DNA of 6,940 nt from an uncultured Treponema sp. (GCA_946611835.1 CAMOEE010000137.1:1-6940), one strand, 5' to 3'. Shown: positions 1-6,309, numbered from the stretch's first letter. Program-made: numbers and translations. The notes: generated by a model from the letters alone, not told the origin.

Positions 1-50
1 AGAATTCTTGCAAGCTATGGGCTTTAATCACCGGCAACGGTGTCGCTTAC

Positions 51-80
51 AGAAAGACGGATTTTTCCGTCTTTTTTTTT
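51..80 (+). terminator. Intrinsic terminator of an upstream gene
   Basis: The arm AAAGACGG (53-60) pairs with CCGTCTTT (67-74) around an ATTTTT loop, and A61-T66 can add one more pair. The stem runs straight into an uninterrupted T tract (72-80), the classical Rho-independent layout on the plus strand. It should end transcription of a gene that lies mostly left of the window. A smaller perfect hairpin, CACCG-GCAA-CGGTG (29-42) with a GNRA-type loop, lies just before it, so the upstream transcript has a structured 3' end. A frame closing at TAA 25-27 could be the end of the upstream gene, but too little is visible to say. Confidence 0.88.
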
Positions 81-85
81 ATAAT
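80..85 (+). promoter_or_regulatory. Possible -10 box for the leader and first gene
   Basis: A perfect TATAAT directly follows the T tract of the preceding terminator. A start near position 92 would put the whole inverted-repeat leader (105-258) in the mRNA, giving a leader of about 180 nt. No good -35 hexamer is visible 16-18 bp upstream, where the terminator stem lies, so this is tentative. Confidence 0.3.
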
Positions 86-104
86 ATGTAAAGTATTGGA
101 ATGG

Positions 105-258
105 AAGCAAAACAAGTTGAGTGTAAAGATTGTTCAAAAACAGGCGGAGGCGAGGTTATGACACAAACTCGCCTGAACTTGTTCACAGCGAGTTTGATGG
201 CATGTTCTCGCCGGGAGCCTGTTTTTGAATCAGCCAGAGAAATTAACTTGTTTTTCTT
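105..258 (+). promoter_or_regulatory. Nested inverted-repeat leader, predicted long RNA rod
   Basis: No recognised gene lies between 81 and 273; this structure fills most of that stretch. The outer arms are AAAACAAGTT (109-118) with AACTTGTTTT (245-254), extended by G-U and A-T pairs. The next arms are a perfect 13-bp repeat, TTCAAAAACAGGC (133-145) with GCCTGTTTTTGAA (217-229). Further in are GGCGAG (149-154) with CTCGCC (207-212), CAAACTCGC (164-172) with GCGAGTTTG (188-196), and TGAAC with GTTCA (174-185), whose C178-UU-G181 apex is CUUG-like. Small internal loops separate the arms. A competing fold exists: AGGCGAG (148-154) can instead pair with CTCGCCT (168-174). The gene's ribosome binding site lies just outside the rod. 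The inverted repeats are read directly. A role as regulatory leader, separate small RNA or mobile palindrome is inference. I do not recognise a known riboswitch, 6S, SRP or RNase P signature. Confidence 0.55.
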
Positions 259-263
259 ACAAT

Positions 264-268
264 AGGAG
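264..268 (+). promoter_or_regulatory. Shine-Dalgarno site deciding the start at 274
   Basis: AGGAG with a five-base spacer precedes ATG 274. It is among the clearest ribosome binding sites in the window and fixes the start of the Fe-ADH-family gene. It lies six bases beyond the last possible pair of the leader rod, so an extension or rearrangement of that structure could affect its access. Confidence 0.75.
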
Positions 269-273
269 ACGCG

Positions 274-1422
274 ATGGCTGATTTTTCATTTAAGGTTTCA
301 CCAAATATTCTTTTAGGTTCTTATTCCGCTGCCAGAATCGGGCAGTCTGTTATTTCTTACGGCACAAAATTCATGCTGATTTTGGACCCGATTTTACGTG
401 AAAACGGAACTTCAGAAAAAATCACCAAAGCCCTCGACGACAAAAAAATCAACTATTTCATCTTTGACGAGCTTAACAAGGGCGGCGACTCAGAAATCCT
501 TGACCGCACTCTCAAACTTGCACGAGAGGCTCATATTCACGGAGTAATCGCAGCAGGTGGCGGAAAACCAATCAGTATTGCCCGGGCTACCTGTGCCCTG
601 GCCAACGAAATCCACGATTTGTACGATTTCCTTGACGGCTCAGTTCCAAAGACGGCTCCGCTCCCGCTAATCTGTATTCCCACCACAATTCGTGATGCTT
701 TCGTTTTTACGGATTCAATTCCGCTTGTTGATGCACGAAGCTCCACACTCAAGCTTTTGAAAGCCCAGCACGGAATCTCAAAGCTGGTTCTTTTTGACCC
801 GACTTTGACAGCAACACTCACCGAAAATCAGATTGATTCCATGTCACTTGAAACGCTTTGTCTTGCAGTTGAAAGCTATCTTTCACAGCGCGAGAATTTC
901 TTCAGCGAAATGATAGCCGAAAAATCAGTAGAACTGCTCTCTTATGCCCTCGACGGCTCACAAAGCCTAACAATCACGACACCAAAAGAGGAACTGCTCG
1001 CACAGGGCGGTTGTATGGCAAGTCTTTCAGCAGCGACATCATCAATTGGAATCGCAAGCCTTCTTTCAATGTGCATCAATGCCCGCTACAAGATTTCCCG
1101 CTCCCTGGTCACAACAATTTTGTTCCCCTATATGATTGAAGAATGTGCAAAATTCAAGGCCGACAGAATCGCAATTCTTGCCCGTAAAATGAACATAGCG
1201 ACGGCCGAGCAGTCAAATGAAGATGCCGCACATGCTTTCGCAGAGAATATCCGCCAGAGAATCGCAAAGGCGAATCTTCCTGCCCGGCTCAAAGATCTTT
1301 CTATCTCACTGGAGCAGCTTGCCCTAGCCGCAGAAGATGCCGGACAGCTCGACATAATTAATTCACTGCCACGAAGCATGAACAGCGACGATTTGTTCGC
1401 AATGATAAAAACAGCATTTTAG
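274..1422 (+). CDS. Iron-alcohol-dehydrogenase family protein, metal site apparently lost
   Basis: This 382-residue protein has the length and overall pattern of the iron-containing (group III) alcohol dehydrogenases. It has an N-terminal nucleotide-binding half with a GGG motif (95-97), an IPTT strand end (135-138), and an all-helical C-terminal half ending in a family-like segment (LPRSMNSDDLFAMI, 365-378). Active family members carry GGGSxxD, a glycine- and serine-rich loop after IPTT, and metal ligands Asp, His, His, His. Here the first motif is GGGKPIS and the loop after IPTT is IRDAFVFTD. The DALxHAxE helix reads ETLCLAVE (193-200), so Asp becomes E193 and His becomes L197. By my alignment to the HxxxH...HG region, the remaining His positions become S262, M266 and R276. 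Fe-dependent dehydrogenase activity is therefore doubtful; a structural, regulatory or altered catalytic role is possible. The family call is sure, the function is not. The gene is followed one base later by an RNA methyltransferase gene. Confidence 0.85.
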   Translation: MADFSFKVSPNILLGSYSAARIGQSVISYGTKFMLILDPILRENGTSEKITKALDDKKINYFIFDELNKGGDSEILDRTLKLAREAHIHGVIAAGGGKPISIARATCALANEIHDLYDFLDGSVPKTAPLPLICIPTTIRDAFVFTDSIPLVDARSSTLKLLKAQHGISKLVLFDPTLTATLTENQIDSMSLETLCLAVESYLSQRENFFSEMIAEKSVELLSYALDGSQSLTITTPKEELLAQGGCMASLSAATSSIGIASLLSMCINARYKISRSLVTTILFPYMIEECAKFKADRIAILARKMNIATAEQSNEDAAHAFAENIRQRIAKANLPARLKDLSISLEQLALAAEDAGQLDIINSLPRSMNSDDLFAMIKTAF

Positions 1423-1423
1423 T

Positions 1424-2266
1424 ATGATAGAACCACATAAACTTAATCAGCTCCAGCCGGGGCAGAAGCGGCGAAAACTGGCACTGACTTTCGGGGCTTT
1501 GGAGCGTGATGTCGACGGAATTCCTGAAAAGGGAAATGAATACAATTTCAAGTCAATTCCCCGGGCTGAATATATCAAAAAACTCATTTCAATCGTAATT
1601 CAGGATCAGGAACTCCCCGCTGAAAGCAAAAAACAGCTGGAAGAAGTTTTGGAAAGAGAGCCCTTTGACGAAAAACGAGCCTGCAATCTTGCAAGGAACA
1701 ATCTGCTTGCGATTATAGGGACTTTTCCTGCTGAATGGGATTTAATTATTGCCCCGCACGCTTCCCCGCTTGATGAAAATGGACTCGTAAAAGAGCGTGA
1801 TTTTTTTCCGGGCCTTTATGTTTACGCCGAGGACATCCGCTCTCCCTTCAATTGCGGCTCAATCTTCCGCACGGCTGAGGCAATGGGAGCCGAAAAGGTT
1901 CTGATTTCGCCTATGTGCATTGATCCCAATCACCCGAAAGCCCTTAGAAGCGGGATGGGGTGCATAGAGACAATCGGATTTGAGAGAAAAAGCCTTGAGG
2001 AACTGGAGGTCTTTGCCAGAGAGAATGACCTTCCTGTCTTCGTACTTGAGACTGGCGGCACACCAATCGAAGAATTTAAATTCCCCAAAAAAGGAATCTG
2101 CATTATCGGCTCAGAAGAACTTGGCGTAAGCCCCCAGGCACTGAGCAAGGCCAGCTACGGACGAGTGACAATTCCCATGAAAGGCCTCAAAGCCTCACTG
2201 AATGTAGGTGTTGCTTACGGAATTTTGATGCAGGCCTGGGTTTCGAGTATAACTAATCTTCTATAA
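1424..2266 (+). CDS. SpoU/TrmH-family RNA 2'-O-methyltransferase
   Basis: A 280-residue protein whose C-terminal half (about 128-275) is a SPOUT methyltransferase domain that uses S-adenosylmethionine to methylate ribose in rRNA or tRNA. All three family motifs are present: motif 1 NCGSIFRTAEAMG (143-155) with N143 and R149; motif 2 IIGSEELGVSP (227-237), where the usual GSEGxG reads GSEELG; and motif 3 IPMKGLKASLNVGVA (250-264), where the usual SLNVSVA has Gly for Ser. About 125 N-terminal residues, basic near the start and otherwise helical-looking, probably form the RNA-recognition part; I do not recognise that domain. The start lies one base after the previous stop with no clear Shine-Dalgarno site, so translation probably depends on coupling to the gene before. 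The 3' end overlaps the convergent HDOD gene by 14 bp. The exact RNA target cannot be told from sequence. Confidence 0.9.
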   Translation: MIEPHKLNQLQPGQKRRKLALTFGALERDVDGIPEKGNEYNFKSIPRAEYIKKLISIVIQDQELPAESKKQLEEVLEREPFDEKRACNLARNNLLAIIGTFPAEWDLIIAPHASPLDENGLVKERDFFPGLYVYAEDIRSPFNCGSIFRTAEAMGAEKVLISPMCIDPNHPKALRSGMGCIETIGFERKSLEELEVFARENDLPVFVLETGGTPIEEFKFPKKGICIIGSEELGVSPQALSKASYGRVTIPMKGLKASLNVGVAYGILMQAWVSSITNLL

Positions 2267-3773
2267 AAGCCTGGCTGAGTTTGTCGGAGATTTTTCGGAG
2301 CTGATTTTCGCTTCCGATTCCGAAGAGTTTTAAGACATCAAGATCGAACTGATAATAATCAACCTCGTGAGTCTCATAGTGAGTGAGCATGTCAGCAAGA
2401 TAAACGAGGGAAGTAAGCTTTTTGTTCGTTGGTGGGGCTAGATCCGGCTCATGATGATGACGGATAACAGAGATGATTATGCCTGGGAAATTCCATTTTT
2501 CGGCAATGAGGGCACCAATTTCAGAATGGTTGACCCCGGCAAGAAGTTTCTCAAAGACATCAGCAGAAATGTTTCGCTGGCGGCAAATATCTTTGATGCT
2601 GTTGAGAAAATCAGGGTTGGCCGTCATAAAGACAAGTTTTCCGATATCGTGCAAAAGACCGCACAAATACGAATCATCGATGATGTCCTTTTCTCCGGCA
2701 CAGAAATTCCGAGCAAGATTGTATGAATAGAATGCAACCCGATATGCATGAACCCACAAGGCTTTTTGTGATGGACCACCGACTCCCTCAAGCTGTTTTA
2801 CCGCCGAAACTGAAAGCAGCATGTTTTTGATGCCACGAGTTCCCACAAGTTTTACGGCATCGGCGATGCTGTGGCAGGGAGAAGCCAGGGCGAAAGTGAC
2901 CGAATTGACAAGCCTGAGCAAATCCGTTGTGAGGGAGACATCGCTTGAAATAGCCATTGCAATTTCGCTTAGCTTAGTTCCGGAGTCGTTGATAAGGCGG
3001 TTGATTTTTATGATGCTTTCCGGGAACTGAGGGATGTCGTCGATAAGCTTGATGAATTCCCGTGAAGCCGTGTTTAACTCCCGCTGGGTCTTTTCGTTGA
3101 TTGGCAGAATAATTCGGGTGATTGTCTCTCCGTTTTCGTTAAGAATCTGGAAATTTTCTTCGGTGAGTCCAATCTTTTCCAGCATGAGAATCATAATTAT
3201 GATGCCAAGGCCCGCACCCTCTGACTGGTCGATAATCTGGCTCATTGCCTGATCTACCGAAGTGTACTGCTGGGCACGGCTGAGTTTGTCGTGCATTCGC
3301 TTGTACTCACGGAAAGTAAGCTCGGAATTATTGCGGACTTCGATTTTGATTTTATTGTTACGGGTTTGAAGAATCAGTTTTACATAAAGCCCGCTCTTCT
3401 TCTGAAGGCCGAGATAGTAACGAATATTGTTGAGCGTGTCCTCTTTGAAGTTTTTCATGCCACGCTCGTAGTCCAAATCATTGAACAAATCAAGCTTTTT
3501 TTCCCGGAAATAAATTCGTTTTGTGTTTGCCTTTTTTGCGTTTGTTACAAGTTCGTTGAGACAATATTTGAGGTATGTCCCCATATGCTCCTGACCAAGC
3601 TCGGACAGAAAAGACTCAAGGACTTCTTCCATGTATTCAGACATTTCACGGGGAAGAGTATAAGTCGTAATCGACAGCGGAATGCCGGCACGGATTGCCA
3701 TTTTGATTTTTGAATTATCGAGACTGACTTTTTGAGTTCTCTGAACTTGCTGCATGATACCATTATAAAGCAT
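2253..3773 (-). CDS. GHKL-like ATPase domain fused to HDOD domain
   Basis: A 506-residue, probably cytoplasmic two-domain protein. Residues about 45-225 resemble a histidine-kinase-type ATP-binding domain: an N-box-like segment NELVTNAKKAN (73-83) and a G2-like SEGAGLGI (184-191). The usual DxGxG box reads IEVRNNSEL (144-152), so the key Asp is missing and ATP binding is uncertain. No phospho-accepting His domain is present, so it is not a normal kinase. Residues about 243-445 are an HDOD domain, with DVSLTTDLLRLVNS (278-291) and GLLHDIGK (372-379). The HD-type residues H342, H375, D376, H416, H440 and D461 are all present, so phosphohydrolase activity cannot be excluded. HDOD proteins generally act in signalling. 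The given start is the longest ATG frame. No start has a Shine-Dalgarno site, and a promoter -10 box overlapping 3762-3767 favours the ATG at 3755, giving 500 residues. Confidence 0.88.
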   Translation of the reverse strand: MLYNGIMQQVQRTQKVSLDNSKIKMAIRAGIPLSITTYTLPREMSEYMEEVLESFLSELGQEHMGTYLKYCLNELVTNAKKANTKRIYFREKKLDLFNDLDYERGMKNFKEDTLNNIRYYLGLQKKSGLYVKLILQTRNNKIKIEVRNNSELTFREYKRMHDKLSRAQQYTSVDQAMSQIIDQSEGAGLGIIIMILMLEKIGLTEENFQILNENGETITRIILPINEKTQRELNTASREFIKLIDDIPQFPESIIKINRLINDSGTKLSEIAMAISSDVSLTTDLLRLVNSVTFALASPCHSIADAVKLVGTRGIKNMLLSVSAVKQLEGVGGPSQKALWVHAYRVAFYSYNLARNFCAGEKDIIDDSYLCGLLHDIGKLVFMTANPDFLNSIKDICRQRNISADVFEKLLAGVNHSEIGALIAEKWNFPGIIISVIRHHHEPDLAPPTNKKLTSLVYLADMLTHYETHEVDYYQFDLDVLKLFGIGSENQLRKISDKLSQAFIED

Positions 3774-3790
3774 AATTTAATTTTTGGAAA
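3762..3790 (-). promoter_or_regulatory. Likely sigma-70 promoter of the HDOD gene
   Basis: On the minus strand a TTTCCA -35-like hexamer (3790-3785) is followed after 17 bp by a perfect TATAAT (3767-3762). The start codon at 3755 lies seven bases past the -10 box, exactly where transcription would begin, so the mRNA may be leaderless. The annotated longest start (3773) would lie inside the promoter. The -10 box is strong, the -35 only fair. Confidence 0.5.
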
Positions 3791-3841
3791 TACAATAAAA
3801 ACAAGTGTTGTGCAAATCCTTAGATTCGGGCAAAATAAGAT

Positions 3842-4942
3842 ATGTTTGACTGTTTTCTTGCGCAGATTCTTGTGCTCATAATTATATTTTTCTGCTCTGT
3901 CAGAGTTTTATTTTTAAGACATTCCCGGGTTGACTGTCTTGCGGCCTTTGCTCCTGCAGCTTTAATTTTATCCATCCTTATTTTTTTCTGCTTTGACTTT
4001 TCACTTCAAACACTCTGTCTATTCCTGCTCTCGGTTCTTGTTTTTTTTACAAATTTCAGGGCTATTCTTCGCCTTCATGCCCAGCTTATCGTTGATTCTT
4101 ACAGCGTCGGCTTCGTCATGTTCTCCATTATAAATCTGATTCTTTCGCTTGCACTGGCTGCCATTCTCATCATGTTCAGACCGGTAAAATACAACGCAAA
4201 AGACTTCGGCATTACGAAGACCCAGCATACTCTCACAGGCTCCGCCTCAAATCTCAGAATCCGTGAAAGCTATTTTACGGGGGAGTCTTTTTCAGGCGAC
4301 CTTTTTATTTACAAACCTGTCCTCAATGATGAGATTACCGCAAACCTTTATTCGGAAAACCCGGTCATCATTTTTACACCCGGAATCCGTGCGACGGTCC
4401 AGAATTATGAGCCATACCTTATGCTTCTTGCACAAAAGGGCTATACAGTTCTTGCCGCTGATTTTTACACAGCAGACACCAGGCTTCTTTCAAAAAACAC
4501 TGAGAATCTCGCAAAAAAACGCCTTCTTGAATCAAAATTCTTCAGAAGATTCGCTGCCCTTGCCTCAGAAATGAAGGAGCCGGAAAAATTTGAGAAAATC
4601 GTCCTCGAAGAGCAGGAAATGGCCACCCGCAAATATTCTTCACTCACAAGAATCGCCCTGGAGCTTTTCGGTGATGAAACAAAAGTTTTCTATATCGTTG
4701 ATGGAGTTGATTTCGACTCGATTTATGCAGTCGTCGAAGAATTCAACACAGAGCCATACTCAAACGCAAAGGGATTTTTCTCAATGAACAGGGTTGACGA
4801 ATACAAAAGCGGCGGATACGGCTTTATCGAACAAACCGATATTCTTCTGGCCCATGACAAAGGACTTGAAAGGGAAAATAAATTCTTCATCGCAAGATAT
4901 GTCGCAAACAAGACCATAAAAGCAATAACGGAGCAAAAATAA
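3842..4942 (+). CDS. Membrane protein with degenerate alpha/beta-hydrolase-like domain
   Basis: A 366-residue protein I cannot name. The first 112 residues hold four hydrophobic stretches (about 5-24, 33-50, 54-72 and 88-112), so it is anchored in the inner membrane. The remainder resembles an alpha/beta hydrolase: PVIIFTPGIRATVQNYEPY (174-192) followed by KGYTVLAADFYT (199-210) matches the strand, oxyanion-loop, helix and strand stretch of lipase/esterase and PAF-acetylhydrolase-like enzymes, but the usual HG is PG. At the place expected for the GxSxG nucleophile elbow the sequence is VDGVDFDS (286-293), with Asp (D290) instead of Ser. A basic and acidic helical insert lies at about 212-275. 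It may be a non-catalytic relative or use an Asp nucleophile. The start has no clear Shine-Dalgarno site; TTGTGC (3808-3813) and CAAAAT (3831-3836) are a weak promoter candidate. The stop overlaps the next ATG (TAATG). Confidence 0.75.
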   Translation: MFDCFLAQILVLIIIFFCSVRVLFLRHSRVDCLAAFAPAALILSILIFFCFDFSLQTLCLFLLSVLVFFTNFRAILRLHAQLIVDSYSVGFVMFSIINLILSLALAAILIMFRPVKYNAKDFGITKTQHTLTGSASNLRIRESYFTGESFSGDLFIYKPVLNDEITANLYSENPVIIFTPGIRATVQNYEPYLMLLAQKGYTVLAADFYTADTRLLSKNTENLAKKRLLESKFFRRFAALASEMKEPEKFEKIVLEEQEMATRKYSSLTRIALELFGDETKVFYIVDGVDFDSIYAVVEEFNTEPYSNAKGFFSMNRVDEYKSGGYGFIEQTDILLAHDKGLERENKFFIARYVANKTIKAITEQK

Positions 4943-5709
4943 TGACACTCAACGAACTCAACCGGTATTTCAACTCATTCCTGCACAAAGAAGATTTTGA
5001 CTCAGATATTTCGCTCAACGGGATTCAGATTGCAAATTCTGCCCCCGACGAAAAACAGATTACCAAGGTCGCTTTTGCTGTTGATGCCTGTGAAGCAAGC
5101 GCCCTAAAAGCGGCCGAAGCGGGAGCACAGGTGCTTTTCGTTCATCACGGGCTTTTCTGGGGGCACTGCGAGACTATTACAGGCAACCACTACAAGAGGG
5201 TTGCGGCTTTTATCAAAAATGACCTTGCCCTGATTGGGTACCACATTCCTCTCGATGCTAATGAATTCGTCGGTAACAATTTTGGTATTGCAAAAAGACT
5301 TGGCCTGGAAAAGGTTCGTCCCTTCGGAAAATGGCGGGGTATGACCCTGGGGGCTTCGGGTGAGCTTGTACAAGAGTGTACAATCGAAGAACTTGCAAAA
5401 AAACTCTTCCCAAACGGGGAGAAGCCGAGTCATATTTTTCCTTTTGGTAAGAAAATGATTAAAAAGGTTGCTGTGATTTCTGGAGGAGCCGGAGAAGATT
5501 TTGAGCAGGCTGTCAAAATCGGTGCCGACGCATACATCACTGGCGAAGTTGGCCACGAAGAATATCACGCAATCGAAGAATCGAAAATCAATGTGATTGC
5601 GGGCGGTCACTACAACACGGAGACCGTCGGCGTTCAGCTGGTTCAAAAGCGGCTTGAAGAAGAAAAGGGGCTTAAGACTGTTTTTATCGACATTCCCACA
5701 GGACTTTAG
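4942..5709 (+). CDS. Nif3-like (DUF34/YbgI family) dinuclear metal protein
   Basis: A 255-residue protein matching the Nif3/DUF34 family along its whole length. In this family six subunits form a ring, each with a two-metal site. The ligands are visible: H68-H69 in VLFVHHGLFWG, D105 in HIPLDANE, and H223 and E227 in AGGHYNTETVG. Supporting motifs are AVDAC (47-51), SGGAGEDF (180-187) and GEVGHEEYHA (201-210). Family members are often labelled GTP cyclohydrolase I type 2 or dinuclear metal centre protein, but the true cellular role is not settled. The length fits the short, single-domain form without the extra inserted PII-like domain. A good GGAG (4930-4933), eight bases upstream inside the preceding gene, supports the start. 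The ATG overlaps the previous stop by one base, so the two proteins are probably made in step. Confidence 0.92.
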   Translation: MTLNELNRYFNSFLHKEDFDSDISLNGIQIANSAPDEKQITKVAFAVDACEASALKAAEAGAQVLFVHHGLFWGHCETITGNHYKRVAAFIKNDLALIGYHIPLDANEFVGNNFGIAKRLGLEKVRPFGKWRGMTLGASGELVQECTIEELAKKLFPNGEKPSHIFPFGKKMIKKVAVISGGAGEDFEQAVKIGADAYITGEVGHEEYHAIEESKINVIAGGHYNTETVGVQLVQKRLEEEKGLKTVFIDIPTGL

Positions 5710-5715
5710 TATAAT
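5687..5715 (+). promoter_or_regulatory. Internal sigma-70 promoter in front of lspA
   Basis: TCGACA (5687-5692, five of six matches to TTGACA) is separated by 17 bp from a perfect TATAAT (5710-5715), making this the best promoter match in the window. It overlaps the end of the Nif3-like gene, and its -10 box sits directly after that gene's stop. Transcription would begin near 5722, only about three bases before the lspA start, which would leave out the AGGA site (5716-5719). That site would then serve only read-through mRNA from the upstream genes. Confidence 0.55.
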
Positions 5716-5724
5716 AGGAAAACT

Positions 5725-6309
5725 ATGTCAGACGCTACAATTGAAGTTCAGTTCAAACCTAAATATTTTACGGCAAAAAAATTAGTGCCCTTATTGCTTA
5801 CGCTCGCCGTCGTCATTTTAGATCAGGTCACAAAAATTCTCGTCACTCAGAATATTCCTCTTTACGGTCTTGGCGCATCATTTTTCGGTGGATTTTTCAG
5901 AATCATTCATGTTAACAATCCCGGAATTGCTTTCAGTATCGGCCAGGGATGGAGTTTTGCCGTTCGCGGTGTTCTTTTCAGGGCTGTTCCGCTAATCGTT
6001 CTTATTGTTGTTCTTTGCGTTTATATGCGCAACGACGATTTTTCACCTTTGCAGAGATGGAGCATTTCAGGAATCGCCGGCGGTGGTTTCGGCAACCTCA
6101 TCGACCGCTTCTTCCGTGCTGAAGGTGTCGTAGACTTCATCGATGTAAAATGGTTCGCAATTCAGAATTCTCCGTTTAAGTTCTTACGCTGGGAACGATG
6201 GCCCACCTTTAATATTGCAGATGCTGCAGTAGTTGTCTGCGGAATTCTGCTGATTGTATCTTTCGTAATCGCAATGAAAAAAGGCCAGAATAAGAGGGGT
6301 GAAGAATAA
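5725..6309 (+). CDS. lspA: Lipoprotein signal peptidase II
   Basis: LspA is the inner-membrane aspartyl protease that cuts the signal peptide from diacylated prolipoproteins in front of the lipid-modified Cys. The 194-residue protein has four hydrophobic segments (about 20-40, 50-62, 84-100 and 166-184) and the family motifs: DQVTK (33-37), HVNNPGIAFSI (62-72), GNLIDR (123-128) with catalytic D127, and FNIADA (162-167) with catalytic D166. It is longer than the E. coli enzyme (164 residues), through a polar N-terminal tail of about 18 residues and a loop of about ten extra residues before the second Asp motif (about 145-158). AGGA (5716-5719) lies five bases before the ATG. The gene sits 15 bases after the Nif3-like gene with its own likely promoter, and its stop overlaps the next start (TAATG). 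Confidence 0.97.
   Translation: MSDATIEVQFKPKYFTAKKLVPLLLTLAVVILDQVTKILVTQNIPLYGLGASFFGGFFRIIHVNNPGIAFSIGQGWSFAVRGVLFRAVPLIVLIVVLCVYMRNDDFSPLQRWSISGIAGGGFGNLIDRFFRAEGVVDFIDVKWFAIQNSPFKFLRWERWPTFNIADAAVVVCGILLIVSFVIAMKKGQNKRGEE

Noticed and set aside
1..27. C-terminal end of an upstream protein ending in SYGL at TAA 25-27
   Set aside because: Only eight codons are visible and two other frames are also open at the edge, so a coding call is not supportable.
131..230. Miniature inverted-repeat transposable element
   Set aside because: The 13-bp terminal arms would fit, but no flanking target-site duplication is visible, and pairing continues outside the arms (109-118 with 245-254), which argues for an RNA structure. 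Copy number cannot be judged from one window.
105..258. 6S RNA, SRP RNA, RNase P RNA or a known riboswitch
   Set aside because: The rod shape recalls 6S RNA, but the central bubble is not convincing, and the SRP GGAAGGAAGCA-type loop and the RNase P conserved blocks are absent. No known riboswitch core was recognised.
101..265. Small gene of 54 codons in the leader
   Set aside because: The frame is open but has no Shine-Dalgarno site, and a frame of this length can be open by chance; the RNA pairing explains the sequence better, so it is listed only as a finding.
537..1379. Minus-strand open frames (537-821 and 1128-1379)
   Set aside because: They are shadows of the well-supported Fe-ADH-family gene, with low-complexity Ser/Ala-rich translations.
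1423..1428. -10 box TATGAT at the start of the methyltransferase gene
   Set aside because: It overlaps the start codon itself and has no matching -35 hexamer 16-18 bp upstream; co-transcription with the preceding gene is simpler.
3291..3713. 140-codon open frame on the plus strand
   Set aside because: It is antisense to the N-terminal domain of the HDOD protein, has no ribosome binding site, and its product looks like no known family.
5104..5646. 180-codon open frame on the minus strand
   Set aside because: It lies entirely opposite the Nif3-like gene, whose motifs and metal ligands are intact; the antisense product has no recognisable domain.
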